From the NCBI GenBank assembly GCA_013433145.1, contig CM024182.1, forward strand, positions 5,876,501 to 5,940,500: a stretch of DNA of 64,000 bases. The letters run 5' to 3'. Below, in pieces: positions 54,716-64,000 of this stretch (the stretch's first letter is position 1; each line of letters starts with the position of its first letter). This DNA comes from Ascaris suum. Taxonomy: Eukaryota; Nematoda; Chromadorea; Rhabditida; Ascarididae. A program made the position numbers and the translations under genes. The notes under the pieces are model-generated. The model saw only the letters and a program-made list of their open reading frames with translations. It was not told the DNA's origin and did no database searches.

Positions 54716-54848
54716 GAACCGTCCTCCAAGCTTGTGCCCACATTCCTCCACTTCCTTTCCTCTGCCCTCCCCTAACCTTTTCAGGGAGTCGGTCTGCGCG
54801 TAGATCTTTCCCTTCATCATCACGTCGTGCCACTTTTCATAAGCAGCT
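54716..54848 (-). CDS. Candidate exon of an unidentified minus-strand gene
   Basis: Acceptor TCTTATAG, donor TTC|GTAATA (or CG|GTTCGT at 54720). Encodes 'AAYEKWHDVMMKGKIYAQTD', 'SLKRLGEGRGKEVEECGHK' and 'LGGRF'. The incoming phase of two bases fits the donor of the exon at 60205-60334, giving 'YQNATAAYEKWHD'. No family recognised. Confidence 0.4.
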
Positions 54849-55170
54849 CTATAAGAAAGATTGATAAACAAGACCATGAACTACTGAAATGACAAGTGTC
54901 AGTGAAAAAAAAACGATATGAAAAAAAACAACAGCACGATCCGAATTCAATATGTACATAAAGAAGGCACATTCCTCGTATAAATACACAAAAACGTTGA
55001 TGTCATCATTCGATGCTCTACATCTATACAATGGTGGAAAATAAACGCAGCTGAAATCATAGAATCTCATCAAAATTTCTATGAAACAAATCTTTAGCTA
55101 AGACTTTTAGAAATAAATTATTGAGGAAAATTTTATGATAGATATATTTGCTTAAAAATTTCTCAAAAAT

Positions 55171-55279
<109 letters not shown>

Positions 55280-58200
55280 TTTAAAGAAATAGAAATGGCA
55301 AAAATCATAGAGAAGGTGGTGAATGTTATTTGAAGGATTCCTAATATGACTGGAATTTCTAAGTGATAAAGTTGATTTTCTAGTGTTAACAAAATCTTCC
55401 TCAGCGAAAGTTTTGTCTAGCTTTCATTGTTTTTATTTCTATATGAAAACGTTCAATCGAAAGAAGTGGGTGGCCTCTTCCTTCATCAGAATTGAGGAGA
55501 GATGGCTCATATGCATCGTTCAGGGTGACGAGTTTGTATTAAATTCTCTTCATACAAACATATAAATCTTCTAGTGACTATTAAAAGCTCTTTCAGTGAA
55601 ATCAGCATAATTCAATATAGCGCAAGAATTTCTATACTGGTCAAGTTCGAAATGGTATAGTCGTTGATGACAGCAATGCGTGGTCATGTCCAAATTTATG
55701 ACTCCTTTCGAAGTGCAATATAACCACAATTCAGCGAACCTCTCTTCACATCAAAGCTATAACGAAGAAACACTAAGCAAATATCGCTGTGCATACCGGC
55801 AATCCAAGTAACTGTGTTATCGCTTGGTCAACTCGTATGCTCCATTAATTCCTTTAGTAAAAATGTCTGTTTAAAAGAAAACCATGAGAAAAGAGGAAAG
55901 AAAAACTCTATGCAGAAGATTGTTTCATTTGGAAAACGACTTTAAATCCACAAAGACGACTACATCCTACTGCCTTTTCCCGTCCGTCCAATTCATAATA
56001 TCAATGATGATATGGAAATAAGCATTGCCTTAATGGACATCTCACAACATCTAACGCTTACCGCGATCTCAAACAACGTATTTCATAATTGCTTCAGCAA
56101 ATACCACCAACTCGACTACTAGATAAGGCAATCACGTCTATGAATCCATTGAAATGGGATCAAAAGTCATGATATTCGAACGGTAACGAACGCATGACAC
56201 AGGTAATCGTATTCAACCCGCAAGAGAAGAGCGCTGCAAAATAAGCAAGCAACGCGACGCGCCTAACAGCAACATCAGCCGTAGTGAAATTGCCAGTTGT
56301 CTATGCACGCGTAGCCAACACCGCCTGATTCTCTTCGTTGAGTGTTTGCACGCAACATTACTCGTGGCCTCTCTTCGCACAGACCTATACACTCTCTACT
56401 AAAAACGCCCGCATGCAAACATCCAATCTCATATACAACAATTGCCACCCGGCTGACGACCCGCTACTGCATTATCGCCCCGACTTATTACCTTCCTTCT
56501 GTTTAGTTTCAGCATCGGTACAAGCACATCGAATCGTCATATTGTCTAATACACTAATTCAGCGTTAGTAGCATCGAGATAACAAACCTCGCCTATCACG
56601 GCGCAGTGATATTCCCTTGAAACGTTTAGGGCAACCGATATTACCTAGCAGTGGACGTCTTGTACAACGAAATGCTGGATCGGTGGGAGCGCTTTACCTC
56701 TAAGACAATCGCTAGGCTCCGAATGTGTATCCCCACTAGAAAATAGATTTTCCATAGGAATGTCGGCCTCTTATTTGCCGATTTACGCGATATATAAAGT
56801 TTTGTATACTGGCGGTACATTGGATTTGCATTTAAGAAATGGTATAAAGCAAAAACTTAAATATCGCTGAAATTTTGCAACGAGTTTCGTTTAATGTCGA
56901 TGTTTTATCGCCTTGAAGAGATGTTTTTTTGTGAAGTATCTCCTCGAATGCGTTTTGAGGATCTTTTGACAGAACCTGAATGTGGCAAATTCACCTCAGT
57001 CGAATGATTTGCATAGCAAAGGATATTCATTTATATATGTGCTCAACAATTTTAACCTGATTGACGCTATCATCTTCATCATTCATATGAGAAAGAAGGG
57101 ACACTTGCGTTTCTAGGTGCTTTCCAAGAAAAAAGATATGGAATTTGACAAGCAGTCTCAACGAGTCGGAGCAACATGTAATCTTTACTGTTCGACGGCT
57201 GAACCCCGTCATACAACGTCCAATCGTCGCTGAAGAGGAAAATATTTCGAAGTTCTGAACCTCAGCGAAGGAATCTCCCAATGCGCGAACTCGGATAAAG
57301 AACTGGCTTTAACAAAATTCTACACTGCAGGGGGACTATGGAATAAAATGGTTTTGTGGCTCTGCGCAAACTCCACGCTCCACACGTTTGCAACAACGTT
57401 CGGAGTGCCATCCACGTAATCTCACCACCGAGGTTGTACCTTGCAGAAATAAGTGGGACAAATTCAGATTCCTTGATTGAAGTTCAAAAGTATTTCAGGC
57501 TCGACCAGTGACAATTTCTTTAAACGTTGGACAGCATTTTGTTCTAATTTCCTCATCGACTGTATGAATTCCATATTTGACATAGGGTATCCCTCTTGGA
57601 TTAGTGTAACCACTAAATGCCCCAATATGAAACGAAACTCACAAATTTTGAGAAAGATTCACAATATCTCTAACTAACGAAATATTAATTTAAAAATAAA
57701 TGGAAGAATACGATAGATAGGCTGGCACAATATGCGCTTTTATGTTGTCTACGAGGGATTATTTTTTGTGATGTGGGATAGAAAATTCAGCGATGTAAAC
57801 AATATGCAAATTTACTCAAATCTTTAAATATTTACATCTTATTTTGAAATTGATAATCAACGGAAGTACGGTGATAACCTATATCACCCTATCACTCATA
57901 ATTCTAACTTCAGTACTAATGGATTTAAAACTAGCCGATATTCAGATAGAGAGGCATATACACCCATATATAGGCAAGGTAAGACTTTGCTATGATGTAG
58001 TATTTTGTTGCATTTAAAAAACAATCATTCAGCATCGATATCTTAGCTGATTTCAAACTGTGGAAATGCGGCCTCGATCTCCAACAACCTTAACAGTACT
58101 GAAATGAAATACCCAAATGAAAGCACAACAATCTGAATTCACCAGAAGGATAAATGTGCTCGTCGAATGAATAAAGATGAACAATGATGAGGAGAAAGAA

Positions 58201-60204
58201 ATAGCGAACAACAAGGATCAAATAAAATCCGACGAGAAATAAGTGAGTGAAGATGTTTGCGAAGCTATGCAAAAAAAAAAAACTTTTTTTTGTTCTTTAG
58301 CAGTTGATTGAATGTACAGATGAAATCGCTCTGTAGAGCTGTAGTGGCCGAAAAATCGTGCTCGCAAAATCCATAGGGAATGAAATCTTTCTGGAAGCCA
58401 TAACTCTTTGTGCATTTGATGGACTACGACCAAAGTTTAAGGCTCTATCGAATGTAATCGACTGGAATCCGAAATTTCGTCTCAAATCCCAATCCATTGG
58501 TAGCGCTTTCCGGAATCTCGATTTGTCCTATTTTGGAGTTCTTGATCTTGGCTGCTGTTGCAGATACGGTTTTACGTGCTTAGTTAGAACTAGTCAAGAT
58601 CTCCTTAAACAACTCAAAAAGTTTTTTGTATTGCCGACGTCTAATACCTCACAAGTCCCGATAAAGCATTTGCTCGTGACTCTATGAATATGAAATTAAA
58701 TGAAAGAGTTGGAGGAGGTGATTACGAATGCACCTAATGTGGTCGGTGTTTGCAGCAAATAAGCAAAGCAGGTGAGTCTTGAAGGCGATTAGCACGTTTA
58801 TAAGTGCCCATTTCCGCGGTTTTCCTGTCTGGTCTCTCTTGTCATGGTATCCCAGGGACGAAACTACGATCCCAAAGAGCCAAAGGTTCGGCGATTTGAG
58901 TGGGTGTTTGCTTTTTTTTTGATACTCTTCAAAGCAGTTCATTTCCTGGGTCACAATATTCCAAACAAATGAGATGAAGCGTTGAGCTAAACGGTTATCT
59001 AAATAGGGCCCGGTCAAGAGATTAAACAGTTTCTTTCTCGCTTCCGGTATTTTCCAAGATCGACGTTCAGGTGAGAGCAGCCTTGTGTTAATTCTGCATA
59101 AACTCAAATCGAATGCTGCTCACTGAACTACTTTTAACTCCAATTTCTGTTCTCAATTTGAATCGCTTAACGCTTAAATGACTGCTGTATCTTCGACTAT
59201 TGTTATATCTGACAGCGATAGGCACAGGACTGGCTTCCAAACGTTCGACTGCTGTTCTAATAAATCGCCTAAGGCACAGCGATGACATTTTCGTCACTCA
59301 GCAAGCTGGCTTTGTGGCTATGTACCCTCTCTCACAGCTTTGACGCTGTCACAGCGGCACAGAATGGCAGCGACCACGCCACCCCTCGTTGTATCTCGAT
59401 TGCGGATTTTGCTGTTCTCATGTGACTCGAGATGGTGGAATAAGCGGACTAGTAATATGATATCGAAGAGTTTCGTGCAGTTGTCAGTGTTCTTACGAAA
59501 GAATTACCGAATCGCTTCGAAAATTAAAGAGTAGCAGGAGAGTGAGGATGAATTTGCAAAAAAAATTTGAGACAGTTTTAAATCACAATGTTGATTCTCT
59601 ATCGGTGCACGCCTTTCACAGTGATATTACTCAGTCACTCACTATGATGGTCATAACGATATGTTCGATTCGACTCTGACATGGAAATTGCAAACTTAAG
59701 TTTCATTGAAAAATGAAATGCGAATAGAGCATAATTCATAAGTAAACCTCTAGAATAAATCATCACTACATATATGGACATACTCACGCATAGTAGAACA
59801 AGTGAGGACAAAGCAGAGAGGAAAATCAAACATACAAATAGAAAGAAAATGAAGTAAGTCCCTATTCCCTTATGTCAACGATTACATCCATCAATTTTAT
59901 GCCTGCAGTTTTCTTATACGACTTATTAGGTGACGTTGAATTTACATATATTGAACTCTCTGTGGTTAATAAAATTTTCTTGAAGACATATGAGATCATT
60001 ACGTTATATGAAGTAACCTTGCATTATCGTTTTGAACACCTATATGCCACATTATCGTTTCATATACGCATAAGTGACGCCTCATAAGTGCAATTAAAAA
60101 ACAGTAGTAAACAATTCAAAGTATAAACTAAAATAAAAGAGAAGAATTAACTGATAAAAGCGAAAAAAAAAATAAAGCATGTAAAGAGACATAAATGCAC
60201 TTAC

Positions 60205-60334
60205 GTTGCATTTTGATAATGGGGAATATATTCCACCTCGAGCGAATCTAAAGACATCAGATCCATATCGAATATCAAATCATCAACCAGTAGATGCCCA
60301 GAAATTCGAGGCGAAATGGGCGGATAAAAAGCCT
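60205..60334 (-). CDS. Candidate exon of an unidentified minus-strand gene
   Basis: Acceptor TTGACAG and a consensus donor AAC|GTAAGT. Encodes 'EAFYPPISPRISGHLLVDDL', 'IFDMDLMSLDSLEVEYIPHY' and 'QNAT'. Phase 1 in and phase 2 out fit the neighbouring candidate exons. The plus strand is also open here but lacks splice sites. Function unknown; the acidic hydrophobic stretch could be an activation-like or binding segment, which is speculation. Confidence 0.5.
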
Positions 60335-61052
60335 CTGTCAATGAGTAAATTATTAGTAAGTTTAAGAACACGACGATAAGCCAGTTTTGTTGGTTGGAGC
60401 TCGGAGCGCAAGATTAAGTCTCAAAATGCAAAGCGCATAAAAGACTTCCGAGTGCTTCCGAATCCACAATGACCTCTGAGCAGAGAATAATCCGTTATGA
60501 AACAATTCCCAAATGAAGCAAAAATTTCCTTCCGAGTCGTTTCGTTCGATGATGTGAACTAGCAAGAATCGGTGAAAATGGTTAAAAGGGGAAATCAGCA
60601 ACGAGCGACACTGCACTCCTCGCCAAATAATCGATGAAATAAAACGCGTCTTTTTCTGCTTCTTCTCGCTAAAGCAGACATCTGTCAAGAACGCAATATG
60701 GGATCTGGGTAGACTATAGGGTTTCTTTTATTGCTGAATAAATAATGCAAATGCGGCTGCATGAAATGACTCAGATAAACGATGACTCAGAGATACGAAA
60801 TGACCTCAGGTGAAACTAAATGAAACGCCTTTAAACACGAATGAACAAATTTGTATGTGCAGCTCTGAGTGCAAAAGTTTGCAACCTTAATTGACAAGTA
60901 ACAGAAAGCCAACTAGGCTTTGCACGTTCAACAAACGCTGCAAAATCTCTGTAGTTTATTCAACAGGTGTACACAGCCGAGACATAGAAAAGAGACGACG
61001 GCACTATGGTTGCGAAAAGGGGAGGAGGCGAACAAACCCGAGAGCAATCAAC

Positions 61053-61144
61053 CAGCCGGCCAGCCGATCGGTTTGTGTTCAATGTCGATGCGTGCCGCAA
61101 CTTGGCACACAGAATCATCAGCCTGCATCAGCAACTCTTCAATT
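61053..61144 (-). CDS. Candidate exon of an unidentified minus-strand gene
   Basis: Acceptor TGTTTTAG, donor G|GTTGAT; phase 2 in, phase 1 out. Encodes 'IEELLMQADDSVCQVAARID' and 'IEHKPIGWPA'; joining to the next exon gives 'GWPAEAFYPP' in frame. Plus-strand frames also cross this GC-rich patch, but the splice fit favours minus. Confidence 0.45.
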
Positions 61145-61928
61145 CTAAAACATGACGAGCACACTGACACACAGTGTGATGCACTCGTTGAACTTAATGT
61201 TAGCGGTGAGCAAATCACACTGCAATTGCTTCATCCAACTTGACGGCTGATCCACCGGATATCGACCGGATATACGGAAAATTAGATCGCTATAATCACT
61301 CTCATATGCTCGTTGCAAATAGAAACTCGCAACGGTGCACCTGCTTGTAAATTACACCGATATGATCGAATAATTACAGCACTATTAAGCACTATTCTGA
61401 TATGAATAGTTTTTGACTCCTCGATGGCAGATGTCCTCGTCTAGCAAATAATCAAATTAATCGTTTCATCTCTAGGAAAGTGACAACCTTATGAGAACGA
61501 GAAGCTAGAACTTATCGCTTAAGAAAGCTTTCCATCGAAATATAAAATCAAATAACATCAGTTCTAATTTAGATCATTCTTTGCTACTATTTTATTACAC
61601 TTACTATTTCGATGATCTTACTTGTATCGTTTCACTAGTATGACACATATTTTGCAAAGAATCCCTCTCTATTTACATAAAAGATTTCATTAAATTCTAT
61701 AAAATATTTCCCCAATCATTTTATTCAAAAAGAAAATGTCAATACGAAATAGTCATCAAACATATAAATATCGCTATCGTCTTAATGCAACGAAAGGTCA
61801 CAATTGGTTGTTCATCATCTATTTCGTAACATTCAACAAAACACACAATGAAAAAATTCAACTCTTACATCTGCTTCAGCGCTTGTAATTAACTCTCTTT
61901 TTTTCTCGTTGTTGTCGTCCTTGTATAG

Positions 61929-62064
61929 CTCGCGCTACGTTTCAAATAGCCTCATTGATCAAGTCATAAAGAACAGCGAACAATTTATGAATGAGTGCTT
62001 ACGAATCTCCACTTTTATTTCATTCATATCCGGGCAGCAACTTTATGATCATCACACATGTCAG
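61929..62064 (+). CDS. Candidate plus-strand exon, unknown protein
   Basis: A long pyrimidine tract and TGTATAG acceptor precede it, and CAG|GTAGCA follows. Encodes 'SRYVSNSLIDQVIKNSEQFM', 'NECLRISTFISFISGQQLYD' and 'HHTCQ'. It looks like normal protein sequence, but I do not recognise it. Confidence 0.35.
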
Positions 62065-62211
62065 GTAGCATCATCTGCTTTGGATATGCTTTATCCTGCC
62101 CATCGCAAATACTCGGCACATTGGGTTCAGTTAATGATTACATAATTTAAATTACGCTGTATTGCGCATTTGTCAGTAGGAACTCAATTTAAGAAGGCAA
62201 AAAATATAGGA

Positions 62212-62246
62212 TGTGCGTGTGTGTGTGTGTGGGGGGGGGGGGGGGG
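62212..62246. repeat. (GT)n followed by a G homopolymer
   Basis: About ten GT units run into a stretch of about 16 G on the plus strand. Such tracts are prone to assembly and length error. Confidence 0.95.
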
Positions 62247-62493
62247 AGGGGGAGGACAGGAGGGGTTCAATGCGAATGCGATAGAGTAACAAACATCGTT
62301 ATTTTCAATGCCGTTATAATTAATGATTTGCTGAAACGGCAACACAAAACGGCATTTTGCGAAATGTTTTCGACTAATAACCATCACAAATGCTATCATA
62401 AAAACTGAAATATTCAATAATATTGCATGAAATCAATATGGAAGTGGTAGTGATATGAAGAGACATTTATTCGTAATGAATGCTTTGTCGATT

Positions 62494-62521
62494 CAAGTAA
62501 ACAAGTAAACAAGTAAACAAG
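62494..62521. repeat. Eight-base tandem repeat AAGTAAAC
   Basis: Three exact copies of the eight-base unit and a partial fourth. Confidence 0.9.
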
Positions 62522-63582
62522 AAATCAATATTTTAAAAAAAAGGGAAAGATAAGCAACGAAACACAGAAAAAAAAAATCCACCAACGTAACCACAAAGTA
62601 GAAATGATATGCGGTATTAAGCAGTTCTGTTTATTTGTCTTATAAATACCACTCAAAAAAAAAGACATATCAAAATGCATCGACACTAAGGACAATTCAG
62701 CCGTCCGTATAAATCTTTCATTAAAAAATTTTACGTTTTTTGCGAGATCATTGGTGTAAAATAAAAACAAAATAGTGGTGGTCGAAACACGAACACATTT
62801 CCACACGGTAATTTTCACTTTAATGTATTAACTCGACGTTGATAGAGGAAATAAACCTACGAAAATTATATTTAGCAATTTTCCTAGAACAAACTTAACG
62901 ATTCCCGAGTAAAAGATATTAGATCTAGAGACACAGACACACAGACACACAAAGACATATGACCATTACATTGTGCCAGAACATTTTTATCAAGTGAAAA
63001 TCCACAAAAATGCACAAAAATGCAGAATTTTATAGTTGATTTTCTACCGTCGTAGAATATCTCTTAAAATGTACTGGCGAAAGAAACAAATCACCAAAAA
63101 AAATATAATAGAACACTTTCACTTCGAATAATCACGTAAAAATATTGAAACAATTATCGGAGATCTCAAAAATTATCTAATGTAAATCAGCGAAAAAAAA
63201 AAAACTTAACAAAGGCAATAGTTATCAGTGATTAATTGCAATAGAGAAAAAAAGAATTATTTCTTTAACTTGAAACGTTTGACAAAATAATAAAATCGTC
63301 TTATATGAGGTGGAAAAAAGATTGAAAAGTGTAAGTAAACTTTATCTCAGAGTCAATGGTATGAGCATATGAGTTAGGCACAAAATCTCGATCCTGATCC
63401 TAAATGGTTGGATAATAAGATCACTACTGCGACTTGCATTTCCCCTATTCTCGCACAACGGCAAAAGAACGGATAGAATGAAGGAAGTTTCGATTTCATA
63501 CTTTGACCCCTATATCCAATATTAATACATCTACTTCACGAGTCTCATATGAAGATTCGAATGTTCGTGTTCTACATTCCAG

Positions 63583-63651
63583 CCGAATGATAAGCACAGG
63601 ACGCTTCTAGCGAAAATCTTCCTCAGAAACACAGCTCTCGAACTCTGTGAG
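63583..63651 (+). CDS. Candidate plus-strand exon, unknown protein
   Basis: Acceptor ATTCCAG, donor GAG|GTTTTG; 23 codons in phase 0 reading 'PNDKHRTLLAKIFLRNTALE' then 'LCE'. It could pair with the exon near 62.0 kb, which ends in phase 0. Short and unassigned. Confidence 0.25.
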
Positions 63652-64000
63652 GTTTTGAAACAAAGCCTTCACATCAAACAAACCGAAAAAATTTGAGCAA
63701 TTTTTGAGGCAAACATTATGTCTTATCTCAGTTCGATTAAAAGATATAAAAAGGGATCTTTTCATTGACGGCACGATCAACCCGCCGATAACAACGGTCA
63801 GTTCGCGGCATTACCCCATCAGCAACACTCTTTTTGCAAGCTAAACGAAATCGACGAAAATATGACGGGTGAGATAAGGGGGCTGTATAACGTTTACCCG
63901 TTGAGATGAACAAAAACTTGAAATCCCATGAGAACTCAACGGAAGCGTTGGAAAAAATTCAAGTCTCATACAATCTCAGAAGCTCTATTTCTTTAAATAT

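Overview
This window looks like a piece of an intron-rich, AT-rich nematode chromosome, most likely a strongylid (hookworm-like) clade V worm. The organism call is inference. It rests on short 3' splice sites of the TTTCAG/TTTGCAG type, donors such as GTAAGT, GTATGT and GTGAGT, exons of 40-250 bases in multi-kilobase introns, and many long (AT)n arrays. There are no bacterial operons, rRNA, CRISPR arrays or tRNA genes that I could recognise.

The main content is one very long gene on the minus strand. I trace it from position 39708 down to the left edge, across 34 exons. It encodes a member of the WDR62 / MAPKBP1 (MABP1) family of WD40 scaffold proteins of the JNK pathway. The reading frame passes every exon junction I propose. 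The exons add up to about 1,530 codons, close to the roughly 1,500 residues of the vertebrate proteins, so almost the whole protein is here. The first exon(s), coding for roughly 40-60 residues, were not found, and the last exon runs off position 1. Exons between 39.7 and 28.5 kb encode the paired WD40 propellers, with near-continuous family similarity. Exons between 26.5 and 10.5 kb encode a low-complexity Ser/Thr/Pro-rich tail that keeps the family's basic R-R-x-R-x-x-W motif. Exons below 3.8 kb encode a helical, charged C-terminus in the position of the family's dimerisation region.

Upstream (40-64 kb) little is certain. Three minus-strand exon candidates at 61.1, 60.3 and 54.8 kb have good splice sites and compatible phases and may be a second, unidentified minus-strand gene; a possible WD-like exon at 48.1 kb is weaker. 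Plus-strand exon candidates at 47.9, 62.0 and 63.6 kb are weaker still. The rest is AT-rich intron or intergenic sequence with six long (AT)n arrays, GA/CT tracts, homopolymers and small tandem duplications. Two stretches, around 7-9 kb and 20.4-20.6 kb, may be decayed mobile-element material.

No clearly new system was found. The most interesting observations are the near-complete single-copy WDR62/MAPKBP1 gene, a frame-enforced GC-AG intron inside it, a 40-base exon, several non-TTTCAG acceptors, and the unidentified minus-strand gene on the right.
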